A program made the position numbers and the translations under genes. A stretch of DNA of 62,000 nt, from NCBI GenBank assembly GCA_014529385.2, contig CM043963.1:108790912-108852911 (forward strand), in the 5' to 3' direction. Positions 9,777 through 20,395 of the stretch are shown here, one piece after another. The stretch comes from Adiantum capillus-veneris (lineage: Eukaryota > Streptophyta > Polypodiopsida > Polypodiales > Pteridaceae). Position 1 is the first letter of the stretch; each line of letters opens with the position of its first letter. Below the pieces are notes generated by a model. It did not search any database and was not told the DNA's origin. It saw only the letters and a list, made by a program, of their open reading frames with translations.

Positions 9777-10870
9777 GAAAAAATGGGTCCTGTTTTTGGC
9801 TTTTTTCAACTTTTTGCAACTATATCACTCTAGAATTCATGTTTGTGAGGTCTATAATGCTAGAGAACTATCTTTAGTAGTCCTCAACATGTCCTGATGC
9901 TTCTAGGGAGAAATAAATGTTAAAGTTGTAAGTTATGACCAAATTACAAAAATTATCAAATCTTGTTTTTAGCCAATTTTAGCTCTTCTATGATTTTTTT
10001 GGTGGCTTTCATGATATCCAAATGCAGTTTTGATTTTCTATGTCGCATATTGTAACATAAAGCTAATATTCCTTGAGTTTTGGGGCACCTAATACCCTAT
10101 TTTGCATAGTAGACAACGATGGTTGATTTTTTCAATTATAGAAGAAAACGAAACATTCTAGTATATCAAGTATAGCTTTTTCAATATTGTTAGTTTCTTG
10201 TGACAACTACATGCATTTTGTAGGTAGTAACCATATCTAGTCATAAGGATCAAATTTGATTAGATATTGAATAGTTTCTATGGGATTCTACAACTCATAA
10301 TGTTGAACCCAGTTTTTTCATGTTTGCTGTATTTAGCACTTCATCTTTGTCCCCAAGATTCCCCTTGGTAAGAGATGTATTATTCTTTTGACATGCTCCA
10401 TGGCTCCTTATGAACATAAAGGACAATAGGGAACTAAGAAAACATGCATATATTATTTGTATTGAGCGTGGCTATAGAAACTTTGTGATAGGTTTGCAGA
10501 ATGGTAAAAATTCAACTTTTTTGTACCTATTTCTTTTGGCAAAACAAAAAATAGTGAGTGAGAAGCAATCATATGTTCTGATCACCAACACATTGAAGTT
10601 AACTAGGGAATTTATCTCAAGTCCTACAAAAATCCCTAATCTTATTTTTATGCAACAAAATGTAAGAAATGACTGTTTTGATGAAAATGTACTGGTCCAT
10701 CAACTTTGGAGGCTTGGTGTGACCAAAAGATGAAAAATTTTACAAGTTTCTTATTTTTTCCATGTGTAGTAGGCCTTGAACTATAACCTCATGAAAGGAT
10801 TTTACAAAATGAGTGGATCTACTATGGTTTTGGAGGTTTTTTTCAAAACCCTGAAAGGACACTTTTATGT
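9777..10870. other. AT-rich segment splitting the LINE, no gene seen
   Basis: About 1.1 kb of AT-rich sequence lies between two LINE pieces that are in the right order and orientation. A 107-codon open frame at 10410-10733 has no recognisable motif. I find no clear terminal inverted repeats or target duplication; the ends are near ACAACCTAAATT and TGTTAGGTTACC. It may be a nonautonomous insertion or diverged LINE spacer. Confidence 0.4.
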
Positions 10871-10889
10871 CCTGTTAGGTTACCAACCT

Positions 10890-11025
10890 AGTGTTAAACA
10901 CCATAACCTTGGTTTTCCAAAGGTTGACAGACAAACCACTATTATGAGCAAACCTGTGCAATGCATCCAATTGATGTTGCATCCCCTCTGGAGAGTCAGA
11001 AATCGGGGACATCACTTGATAGAGC
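10890..11025 (-). pseudogene. LINE reverse-transcriptase core fragment
   Basis: The minus strand reads ISDSPEGMQHQLDALHRF and LSVNLWKTKVMVFNT, which matches the segment just after the ADD active site of plant LINE RT (usual form ...SDSPEGLQ...LDAL...LSVNL-KTKVMVFN). The aspartate pair itself is not readable. It lies upstream, on the minus strand, of the C-terminal remnant at 9417-9776. Confidence 0.7.
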
Positions 11026-11489
11026 TGTCCAGCTAGGACGAGCCAGACGCCCCAAGCGACGAGGATCCTCACATTGCTAGAGATGCATATATAAGCGGAT
11101 TAGGATCCTCATTAGTCAATATCGAACATGACCTTCTTCTCATCAAGGACATTGACACCCTACAACGAGCCTACAACAAAGACCAATGCTTGATCTCTTG
11201 AGATGAGCTATTGTACACCTTGAGCCTCTACCCCCTATTCCCCCACTCCTCCAGTGTATTGATGTATATGATAGTCTCTAGCTCTCATCTGCCCTACCCT
11301 ATTCACCATGTTTATTGTCCCCTCCCACCTACCCATCGATCTATGAAATACCTAGACTTTAGATTTTCTGTTTAATTTCTATTTTCATAGCTTTCCAAAC
11401 AGAGTATCAGATTCTATTGGGATGCAACTTTTGGTCTCATAGGTCATTTTTGCCTTTTGAAGACATTTAATATTTTATTTCATTTCATT

Positions 11490-11492
<3 letters not shown>
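11026..11492. other. no gene seen
   Basis: Mixed-composition sequence with no supported coding frame or repeat. It may include diverged LINE 5' sequence near 11026-11230. Confidence 0.4.

Positions 11493-11526
<34 letters not shown>
11493..11526. repeat. (TC)17 microsatellite
   Basis: An uninterrupted CT/TC run. It produces open frames of repeated RE residues on the other strand that are not genes. Confidence 0.95.
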
Positions 11527-11529
<3 letters not shown>

Positions 11530-11539
11530 TGTGCACAGC

Positions 11540-11900
11540 TGTGTCCTCATGTTTACGAGGATGAAGGCCTTGGTTCATGCTCATGCTCATGCAGGATATG
11601 CCCAACAGGTCAGGGCCAGAAAGGTTGGACTGTTTTGAGCAGATGTGACGCAAGGGTATCTCTCCTAATGTACTCTTTGGGGATGTATTTATAGAAGGAT
11701 ATGGCAAATGCTTTGATCAATATGTATGCAACTGGTGGGGTCATTGCTGGTCCCTTGTTGGGCATATCCTACAATCAATGCAGTTCAAGAGACAGCATCC
11801 CCAACAGTAAGCATTTGGTGGGGTCATTGCTTGTGGTTCCTGCAGGGAACTTTTTTGGTGGGGTCTTCCCTTCTTGTCTATTATTGGCATAGTTTTCACC
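11540..11900 (+). pseudogene. pentatricopeptide-repeat (PPR) pseudogene fragment
   Basis: In one frame the sequence reads ERLDCFEQM, a TGA in place of arginine, then RKGISPNVLFGDVF, the A-B helix pattern of a plant PPR unit. About 60 bases on, in another frame, ANALINMYATGG matches the NALI-MYAKCG block of the next unit in plant PPR proteins of the PLS class. PPR proteins bind organelle RNA for editing or processing. Only about two broken units are visible, in different frames, so this is a degraded piece, probably from a retrocopy or a duplicated gene. The remainder to 11900 is unclear. Confidence 0.55.
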
Positions 11901-12054
11901 ATCATCCTCAATGTGGCCTCACCACAAATCCCACTAGTGTAGAATTTGCCTTACAAGAGTTTCGCTTTTCATTACGATCATCACCTCATTTCAGAGTTTT
12001 TGATGTAGGTTCAAGTTGCATGGGTGATGGTAAAGAGGCTCTTTCTGTTTGCAG

Positions 12055-12189
12055 ATTGCTTTGTATGAGAGCTTGTTGTCTAGTCTACAACGAATACTAT
12101 TTACTGAGGAGGCTGATTTTTCCTACGTGCGAGTCATGGGTGCTTGCCTAATTGCACGTGCTGATGAGACTCCTGATCTTTTTATGAAG
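12055..12189 (+). CDS. candidate internal exon of an unidentified host gene
   Basis: The exon is 135 bp, 45 codons with no stop. It is preceded by a good acceptor (CTCTTTCTGTTTGCAG) and followed by a donor (AAG|GTACAC). The product begins IALYESLLSSLQRILFTEE and contains YVRVMGACLIARADETPDLF. Amino-acid composition is protein-like, unlike the AT-rich spurious frames nearby. I do not recognise the protein. Phase 0 at both ends joins in frame to a second candidate exon at 12468. It could be a pseudogene fragment captured or left over between transposons. Confidence 0.4.
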
Positions 12190-12467
12190 GTACACTCCCT
12201 CTTTATTCTGTCAATTTTGCTATGAAAAAGCACCTTAACTTACACACGAATTTTGAGGGGTTTTTGTTGTGAAAGGGCATTTGGATTAGTTGAGTGCTTC
12301 TTCAATGCTTATCCAAGGGAAAAAGTGAGACATTGAAAGGGGGAAATCAAGCAAAATGTTGTTTGTCATGGTTGTTTTGCCCCTAGAAAGCTTACATTCT
12401 GACCACTAGTTATCCCAGGCCGAGCAGCATCCCATTACATATTTCACTTCTGACTTCTTTTTTGCAG

Positions 12468-12536
12468 CTTACGATAACCTTACCGATAGGCCAGCATATG
12501 CGCTTTTTCCATGCTCCCATTGAAGAGGGAAGATAG
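12468..12536 (+). CDS. candidate terminal exon joined to 12055-12189
   Basis: A polypyrimidine tract and acceptor (CTTCTTTTTTGCAG) precede 22 codons and a TAG at 12534-12536. In phase with the previous exon it reads LTITLPIGQHMRFFHAPIEEGR and stop. The implied intron is 278 bp (12190-12467), starting GTACAC and ending GCAG. Function unknown; the reading depends on the splice model and has no independent support. Confidence 0.35.
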   Translation, partial: LTITLPIGQHMRFFHAPIEEGR

Positions 12537-13810
12537 TGCTTGTTTGTGCTCCTGAGCCTACAATTTATTGCTTATTAGAATATGTCGTAGCCAGTTCATG
12601 GTTCGTCTTTGTGTTTTAGCACCAGTGTTAAAGTGTGCGTCTTGCTTACAACCTTAGATGAGTGCTTTTTTCTCTTGTGGAAAGTTGATACAATAGAATG
12701 CCATTTACAAAGTAGTTCTATTGGCTTTGCCTTGTGGGCACCCTGTGTTACACTATTTGCTAGTTTCTTGTGGCAGAATGTCATAAGTGCAGGAGCTATA
12801 ATGTGCTTGACTTTTATAGAAGAGCCTATTTTTATAGTTTCAGAGCTACCCTTATTGATATTCGATCGATTGGGCATGATTATATTTGGGTAATGTTAAT
12901 GGTTTGGTAGCAAATATCTTCTGCTTTGTTTTGTTTCTTTTTGTCTTCAGCCTTCTGGGACAGACTTAGGGTACCTTTGTCTCTAGGATACTTTTGTGGA
13001 CATGGAGGAGCATTCTTTGCACTCAAAGAGATCTAGAACAGCATGATGCTTACATTGGGGCAATATAAACATCAAACACAACTATTCAAGGACAGGTTAC
13101 TTTGGTGATTGCTATGATCATGTATGAATCTTAAATGCCCGTGTGGACCATCAAAAGGATCAGGTTTTGTTTTCATGGTAGGCCCCAACTCTTGCTCTTA
13201 TTACAACAAGATTCTGGTGATGCAATGACTAGTTATTGTTGGAAATGTTACCATATTATGGTAGTGATGTGTGTGAATGTGCTTAGTATGACCAGTGCAT
13301 TTTTTTTGTCGCCAAGATTTTTTTAAAACCCCAACTTGTATTTACATGGTACACCCATCAATGTAGAGCAAGCCTTATCTTTTGTATTATGATACTCAAT
13401 ACTACTATTTCCTATGTTGTGGGATGTTGAGCTTCTCCTTCATCTTATCCATCTTTGCGTGCATTTCTGCAACGGTATTTTCAACAATTGGTATTAGAGT
13501 GGGCTTTGGTATCCTAGGTAGTATCGGTAGCACCTTTCCGGCTCACATTCTTAGATTAAGGCGATTTTTGGTGAGCATTTGTAGGGCGACTTAACCTTCG
13601 GGCTCATTTTGGCCTCAGTTTCTATGACTGGCACTTTTGCGTAGGCAATTTTGTCCTTTTGTGTAGGTTTCCTGACATTGCAGATTTATGCAAAATAGAC
13701 ACTTTGTAGTTCTGTATGGATTGGTGCTCTATAGCACATATTAGTTCTGACATTTGTGGAGCTTTTCTTCTACGAAGACAACTTTTACATTATATCTAGC
13801 CACCGGCCAT
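12537..13810. other. no supported gene
   Basis: AT-rich sequence. Overlapping frames on both strands at 12596-12893, and short frames at 13135-13326 and 13382-13594, show no recognisable motif. It could be 3' flank or introns of the candidate gene, or diverged transposon DNA. Confidence 0.4.
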
Positions 13811-14280
13811 GGTTGACAACAATGATGTTTTTTGCATGCCGACTGCTGAGGACAAACTAAAAGGGGACAACTACCCACTTTGAGCATGCATGATGCAACA
13901 TCTCCTTGTTGCAAAGGGTATTTGGACCACTGTGTGTGGTTATGATGTTATGTGGATATAGGTTCCGTGGATAATGGTGCAAGCTCTAGAAGTTCTACTG
14001 CTAGGGTTGCTTTGCCTATTGTTGAGCACGCATGTTTGGATGCTAAGGATGCACAAACTCATGCGTTGATTGCACTTTTTTTAAGTGTTGCGTTCCTCCA
14101 CATATTCACTCAACACGAGTAACAGAACAAGCATGGGATAGACTAACTTCTTTGTATGCAGTTCTAATTTGGCAAAAATTACTTACTTGCAAAAGGAGCT
14201 AGAGTCCAAGGTTATGCACGAGGAGGATCATATGAGTGTATCTCTTACTGTCAAAGTTGACAATGCGGAAGTGATGAACC
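13811..14280 (+). pseudogene. Ty1/copia gag N-terminal remnant
   Basis: Translation in shifting frames gives MVDNNDVF, EDKLKGDNYPL, ACMMQHLLVAKGIWTTV, ...DAKDAQTHALIAL..., then ITYLQKELESKVMHEEDHMSV. This is the UBN2-type gag head of plant copia elements (KL-G-NY--W, M--HL---G-W, D-KA---I---). Several frameshifts and stops are present. A (GA)n run cuts it off at 14295. Confidence 0.75.
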
Positions 14281-14292
14281 AAGGAGAGAAGC

Positions 14293-14294
<2 letters not shown>

Positions 14295-14350
<56 letters not shown>
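14295..14350. repeat. (GA)28 microsatellite
   Basis: An uninterrupted GA run directly after the copia gag remnant. Confidence 0.95.
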
Positions 14351-14354
<4 letters not shown>

Positions 14355-14697
14355 TGAACCAACCAACCTTGGCAATGAATTAGTATATCTTTACAATGGT
14401 GCACCTTAGCAAATTGCCCTACCCAAGATTTGACAAATAAGTAAAATAAATACTTACAAGTCAAAATAAATATTGGGATCACATTATGCTATTTACTTGA
14501 GATGCTACAAATTTTAACACCTTCTTTGCAGCTCATAGTGGACATAAATAGTGAGACCAAGTCGATCAATAAGCTACCATAGACACTCCAGCAACAACTG
14601 CCATGTTGATACACCTCAACGGATTTGCTATTATCAACGTGTCACTTGAGAAGAATGCCATAACCATGTTCAAGCATTTCCTTTGAAGAAAGATGTA
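14351..14697. other. no gene seen
   Basis: About 350 bases without a recognisable feature, between the microsatellite and the truncated end of element K. Confidence 0.5.
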
Positions 14698-15560
14698 GCC
14701 CTCCTAATCTTGGAGTGCTCTGAGTAATGCCCTCTAGAGAAAGCTATGTCAAACTGCAGAATGAAGGCCAAAGCCCTCGGAGCATCTCAGAACCCAGAAA
14801 AGGATTCATGTTTAATCGATTGTCCACCTTGTTTGAGTTTATTTTCTTGCTTTTGTTCTCGAGAAAGTCATATTGGTTGGCTTTGTAAAAATGCTTCTTT
14901 GCATAAAACATGTAGTCGTCGGAGTCCGAACTGTCAGCAGAAATTGGGCGAAATGTGGGTTTCTTTGCCTTTTTCTTGCCTTTCTGAAGCTTTGCCTTTT
15001 GCCTTTTCCATCTTCCTCGCTCGAGTCAAAAGAGCTAGAAGAACTGTCAGAAGAAGAAGAACTGGGTAGTCTTTTAAATCGTAGACACTTCTTTTGCTTT
15101 CTTGCCGATGCAAAAGAAGATTGACGACCCAAATAACTCGAGAAGTCAATCCCTTTCTTGTGCTTTTTCTCTTGCTTTTTGGATTTGTTGTTTGTGTCCA
15201 AAAGCCGACTGATCTGTGTCTGAACCACCTATTGTAATTCTTGCTCTGTAAACATCCTCGGAGAAGGAGATTTCTTGATTGCCGGTTTGATGGGTGGTTC
15301 TGTGGCTTTCTGCACTGTGTGTGCATTTCTACGATGGATTGCTGAGACAATTTTTTTAAAAACTACGGATCCTTTGCAATTTCAATCATCTGCTTTGTGC
15401 ACTCGTCAACCTGCTGTCGACGTTCCATCTCTTCAAGTTCGTATTGAGTAGGCCGAGGTGGCCTGTACTCTTCCTCTGCTTGATCATCAAAATCTTCTTC
15501 GTGATCTCCTCCTGCATTAGCAGATGCAGAAGAAGTCGATTGATTCTTGTCGGAATTCAT
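14698..15560 (-). pseudogene. gag N-terminal part of chromovirus K, truncated
   Basis: The start is ATG at 15560 (MNSDKNQSTSSASANAGG), followed by an acidic region and a TQYELEEMERRQQVDE block comparable to A, then serine/lysine-rich sequence, and at the low end FILQFDIAFSRGHYSEHSK, the start of the capsid core. It breaks off at 14698. At least one frame change occurs after IAKDP. Diverged from A and B, so it is a related but separate family. Confidence 0.85.
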
Positions 15561-15611
15561 AAGTGTCGCGGGAAAAGGATCCAATTTTCCAATAGAAGAG
15601 AAATCGGTCGT

Positions 15612-15623
15612 GCTTTGATACCA
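15612..15623 (-). promoter_or_regulatory. tRNA-Met-type primer-binding site of K
   Basis: The minus strand reads TGGTATCAAAGC one base after the LTR end ...GTTACA. It matches the initiator-tRNA-Met site TGGTATCAGAGC except one G-to-A change. Confidence 0.85.
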
Positions 15624-15624
15624 C

Positions 15625-15682
15625 TGTAACAAACTTGGACATCCCAAGTCAAGATTCTACTACGACACAACAAAGATTTACT
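15625..15682 (-). repeat. K LTR, piece 3 of 3 (U5 end)
   Basis: Minus-strand end of the LTR, ...TCCAAGTTTGTTACA, colinear with the D LTR end. It stops at 15682 where L1 begins (TGTGCGTATC). Confidence 0.85.
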
Positions 15683-15907
15683 TGTGCGTATCTGTCGCAC
15701 GTGTCAAAGTAAGGGACTTGCTGTACACTGTGTGCGAGCCACAAATGGCTACAAGTATACAACCAGATTAATCTAGCAAGCTCAAGAGAGCAAGGGTGTG
15801 TCACTCACCGCCCTACGCTTGCCTTCGTGGATAATCCTCGCCGCGAAGAAGAGGGAGCTACCGCTGTCCCGCGCTCAACCGCCTCGCCGCCGTCGTGCCG
15901 TCGCAAT

Positions 15908-15949
<42 letters not shown>

Positions 15950-16241
15950 ACGCGCGCGCGCGCACACACACACCTACACACACACACAAGGAGATGAAGA
16001 AGAAGATGGAGATGGAACAAGAGCACTCTTCAATTGCACAAATGAGAGAATGAGTGATTTTTAGGTTTAGGTGACTTTTATATGAGCTCGCTCACTCACA
16101 CTTGGGCGTCCATGCTTAGCCAACTAACCCTTGAATGTTCCAGTTAGAGTGCGTCTCTTATCGGCGATCATTCTTACCCTTTTCCTATTGGACCAACAAG
16201 CCCGGTCTATGACTACTAGAATTGGACAGCGGTGGTTAATA
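15683..16241 (-). repeat. 3' LTR of L1
   Basis: Minus-strand sequence begins TATTAACCACCG (TG mutated to TA) and ends ATACGCACA. It contains CATATAAAAG (16077-16086) as TATA box and an internal (GA)n run (15909-15944). The internal sequence just before the LTR matches the 3' end of L-out. Confidence 0.88.
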
Positions 16242-17371
16242 TGCGTCCTTTCCTGATGTAGATTCCATCCTCGGAATATAACAGTGCAGCATCAGGATCC
16301 ACGATAGTATTTGTAGCAAAAGAAAAACAACATTGTGAAAGCTCAACGACGTATGTGTAGGCGTGCAATAAGTGAGATGCATACATGATATTTTAGGAAA
16401 TGAAAAAAAAAATCATGAATTGTAACATTGTCAACTAGAACAAGCGTAGTACTTGAATAAAATGCAATTGAGTTAAGGTCTATTAGGTTGACTTTAAGAG
16501 AGTACACAAGAGCTAGGGCTAAAGTAAGTACTAGATTGACCAACGTTAATTAAAAAATATCGACTAAAGAGTAGTTAACTTTAGGAATGCTCGTCGGTGT
16601 CTAAAGACTAGTGATTTTGTCACTTATACGACTTAAGTGTGATCAACTTAAAATATAAGGAAGTTTGTGCTATTTACTTTCTCTTTTTTTTTTTTTCTTT
16701 TTTTGTTGTCATAGTTGTTACAAGTAGCTGAGAGACTCGAGGTCTCAAATAGCAGCTTCAACATAAACTAGCCGGGAGACTCGAGGCCTCAAATACCAGC
16801 TTAACACATTGACTTCCACAACACAAGTCACACTTAGGTAGAATAAGCTAAAGAAAACTATATCATCTTAGCTTAAAACATTACTAAAGTTACTACAATT
16901 AATAAACTATATAAGAATTAAAGTTAGCAATGAAGTGGCTTAGTTTAGCCTAAGGTGCTGATACCTACTTAAAGCCAACTAATGGACAAAATTCAAAGAG
17001 AAGAACAAGGTACTAGAAGTTTGGAAAAATTATAGCATCTGAATTGGCAATGTCACAACTTCATAAATTTTATGCATTGTTAGAAACTCAAATGACAAGA
17101 TGCAAACATGTAACTGTGAAAAGCATAGATAAAAAAAAGTAGTACACATGATATAATAGAGAATATCCGTTGTAACATGTAAACATCCATTGTCGTTGTC
17201 CTTCGAAGACATCCTTATGTAGTCACAAACTACACAATAGTCACCACCAAACATCCACCTTCTAGAGACACATCAATGGGGAAAAAGAACTTTGCTAATC
17301 ACTAAACTCTAAAACAGAAATACTCCTGTCGTAATAATCCTACCTACCCTCCATCACTCGAGTGATGAGGA
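16242..17371 (-). other. 3' noncoding region of L1
   Basis: About 1.1 kb with no coding frame, colinear with 37245-38334 of L-out. Conserved pieces include a CTCGAGGCCTC-containing block duplicated near 16735 and 16781 and a segment near 16560-16620. The conservation merely reflects shared ancestry unless shown otherwise. Confidence 0.7.
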
Positions 17372-17767
17372 TCAAAGTAAGTGGAGGTTGGAGAGCTCGG
17401 TCGGTAGCTCTAAGGCTAAACCGCCATCCTCATCATCAACGTAGGTGTGATCCTTTTTGATAAGGCTGTGTGTCTCGTCTGTCCAATCACCATTATCGTT
17501 CTCGTCCTCTTCCATGCAGAATAGTATGAGGAATGTGACGAGGCGTGCATACTCAGCCTGGGCAAAAGGGTAAACTTGGGCAATTGGGCGAACTTCCTAG
17601 ATAGAATAGAAATCCGTCGTAGTCAAGAGGCGGATCAACCACTCTAACTCCTCAACATTTCTCTCACAAGCGACTTTTTCAATCGAATCTCATTCAAAGG
17701 AAATATGAGGATAACATAAATGCATTACTTGGGACAGGTAAAAAGAATATTCGTAAGAATCAGCCAT
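17372..17767 (-). pseudogene. extra acidic small ORF (ORF2) of L1
   Basis: ATG at 17767 to TGA at 17372, 132 codons with two internal stops (one TGA where L2 has TGG, and one TAG). Conserved blocks shared with L2 are EELEWLIRLLTTTD, RLVTF and a strongly acidic tail with DDEDGGLALELP. No known domain is recognised. It follows a 300-base spacer after the gag-protease tail and precedes the long 3' noncoding region in the same position as in L2. Confidence 0.65.
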
Positions 17768-18097
17768 ATGTGTAAACACAAATAGAGGATGATTAGGTGT
17801 TTGATGACATAGGTTTCTGTTTCAGTGTACCTGATGTGACATGTGTAGGTCTGGGTCAATGATTTTGACTAGTATTGTGCACACTCGTTTGCTAATTGCT
17901 CTTGCTCTTTTCTTTTTTATAAAAAAACTAGGGTGGTTAGTTACTATATATCTATATATATACAATCTCTAAAATTGGAAAGCAGGGAAAGAAGGGTAAG
18001 AGGGAAATAATTCAATAGGCTGACGTGAATGAAGACTCCCCTTCCTTGGGTAGATCATACTTTAAAAGGATGTCGTCACCTTTTGGAACCATTTACT

Positions 18098-18666
18098 CTA
18101 ATTGGTAATATGTGAGGATTTTAGCCAAAAGTTCTCTATTACCTTGGGTGCCTCATGGAGTTGCAAGGGTGGTAATGTACTCGTCCATGATTTTATTTTC
18201 AACGTTGTTGTAGGTGGTGAACTTACAACGGGAGGTGTAAATTCTGATTTGTTTGTATGGATATGCACAATGGTAGGTGGAGGTTGTGTCAAAGCTTCTA
18301 TTTCTGTATATGAACTACATGAAGAGCAAGAAGCTTCATTTCACTTCCTTGTTTTTGAGCTAGGTGGAACAAATCGTTCTTTCTTCAGGACCAAACTAGC
18401 TCTGGAGTGGGTGTGTAGCATTCTGTGATTTTTTCCTTTCCACGATCTTCAATTCGTTTTGGAGATACAGGACTGGGCTCACATCGGTCACGTGTTAGGT
18501 AAGAGCACAATTTACGTTTTGACACCCATATTTGATCATTTCCTTCATAGTAGCCTTGGGCTTCCAACAATTTTTTAGGAATCCAACGTAGCGTTTCTTT
18601 ACATTTCTTGGGGCGATTGGAACGTCTCTTACCGGGCTCCTGTCTTTTAGCACTAGCTATGGTCAC
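18098..18666 (-). pseudogene. C-terminal proline/lysine-rich tail of the L1 gag-protease polyprotein
   Basis: Minus-strand frames give KKLLEAQGYYEGNDQIWV, KITECYTPTPELVW, then a proline-rich run and LPPLQLHEAPKV. The same order is found at 32557-33072 in L2, where it is one open frame ending near QKV. Its role is unknown. The lysine/arginine-rich start could bind nucleic acid. Confidence 0.7.
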
Positions 18667-18904
18667 TAAAGAAGCTTTAGGGACCTACTTGTATGTTTTA
18701 TTTGTTATATCAGGATGGGTCTTGTGTGTCTCATGCTTTATTTCAACTATAGAAGTTGAAGCTCTAGACAGTTTGGCTATGTGGACATATGGTTCAATCT
18801 CCTGGACATGCAATTTTGGGTTTTATTTTCGTAAGAGGCAATATCTAAGGGACTATGGCTTGAGTAACATGCTAAGAGTTGGTTTCTGTGTTGTGACACC
18901 CCCA

Positions 18905-19300
18905 ATCTCCCAATCAATAGTGCATTTGGTGGCTATTATCCACGTGTGTCCCAGGTTTATATTACCCTCCATAGTTCCAACAGGCATGACCAAAAAGTCT
19001 TGAGTTGAAACCCCGTTGTCATATAGCTAACAGAAGTGTGTCAGATTCCAAAAATCGTGGTTTTTTTCTTGTTGACACCCTTGACTTGGATAATACTCTC
19101 AGATAGAGATGGCTTTCCTAACTGACACCACACTCTATATAAGAGCAGATTATACTTAGCACCCGTGTCCAATAAGGCGTTATATAGCACCTTTCCATAG
19201 ACGTTATTTAGCTCAATAGGGTATTGTAGAGGTGTGTCAGTCAAGCCTTCATCTTGTAGGTCAACATAAGCTATATACATTGCTTCTATCATATTTAAAG
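18905..19300 (-). pseudogene. second retropepsin (PR2) of L1
   Basis: The minus strand encodes KVLYNALLDTGAKYNLL, a canonical D-T-G-A aspartic protease active site (catalytic Asp codon at 19167-19169), followed by VWCQLGKPSL and QVKGVNKK. After a frameshift near 19040 the C-terminal half reads QDFLVMPVGTMEGN, INLGHTWIIATKCTIDWE, the LG-xxW flap-end block of retropepsins. It is a different sequence from PR1, which lies just upstream in the same polyprotein. L-out has the same domain; L2 has lost it. Confidence 0.75.
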
Positions 19301-19599
19301 GCACGAGTGGTGGCATTTCATCCCCCTCAGGTGTTACCCAAGTCGTCCCCTTGTTTCCCCAAGTGTCTATGGTTGCTGCTAAGTGTTTCAAATCCGCATT
19401 GTCCGACAGTCATCCCAGGTAGTACATCCATATAAGGAGAATCTTCCCCAACATTAGTGTCCACTTTACATTTGTAACAAAACTGCAATGGGACCCAGTG
19501 AATTGTGCTGTCAGATCTATGATCAATTTTAAACTTGTTTCCTAGAAAATGTGCTCGATCAGTTACAAGATCCACTCAAATGATAGAATCTTGGAACTG

Positions 19600-20261
19600 C
19601 AAGTAGACATGGTTTTTAGACTAGCCATGCATCATTTTTGCTTCCCTCATGAAAGGACGTCCTAAGATCATCTCAGATGTCATAGTGTGTTTGGAGATCC
19701 ATAACATTGAAGGTATTTCTTATTTATGTCTAAAGACCTTGATCTTGAGATCTTCTAGCATCCCAATAGGTTTAACAATAGACCCATTGACAATCTTTAC
19801 TACTATGGTTGTGGTCCCAAGATATGAGGTCTTCCCATAGTTTCCCATCAATTTTTAGTCACAATGCTAACCCCAACGCCACCATCAAGAATTCCCTTCA
19901 CAGTTAAACCCTTGGTAGTGATTGGTATGGTTGCGTTGGCTTCATCGCTCTCAAAGTATTGTTCCAACTTATTAACATGTATTTCTACAACAGGGTTCTC
20001 ATCTAGGTTGGGTTGTGGATCTAAGTGTTTCTCCTCTATTGGCATCTCCCTCGCTCCATCCATCTGTGCAAATTGTGATAGCCCGACCTTCAGTTCTCCA
20101 TTGAGGAAAGCTTGAAGAGCTAAGAATAGCTCAGGGTCTCTATATAGTTTGGACATGATGGTGGTTCTAACCTTTGAAGCCATGAAATCCATCAATTTGG
20201 CAATATTTAACGGCATTTTTTGGGCTTCAGTTCCTTGACGTGGGAACATTCTTTTCAACAA
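19600..20261 (-). pseudogene. first retropepsin (PR1) of L1
   Basis: The frame 20261-19848 contains a helical leader (KLMDFMASKVRTTIMSKLYR) and TVKGILDGGVGVSIVTKN, with the active-site aspartate in D-G-G form as in some plant gypsy elements. A stop follows at N-stop-WET; beyond it, frames are mixed until ILGRPFMREAK near 19640. Compare L2, where this domain is fully open. Confidence 0.8.
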
Positions 20262-20395
20262 GAAGTGAGTACGCTCACTTTCCCATGACTTTTAAGTCAC
20301 TTTCTTCTTGAATGACAATAGGTATGGCTAGGGGTGCATGGACCTTGTGAGGTTGTTGTTGCGTAGGGAACAATGTTTCTCTAATCTGGATCTGC

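Noticed and set aside
10410-10733. A 107-codon frame in AT-rich DNA
   Set aside because: No motif, low-complexity composition, no splice or promoter context.
12596-12893. Overlapping plus- and minus-strand frames of similar length
   Set aside because: Mirror-image open frames in AT-rich sequence; neither has a recognised domain.
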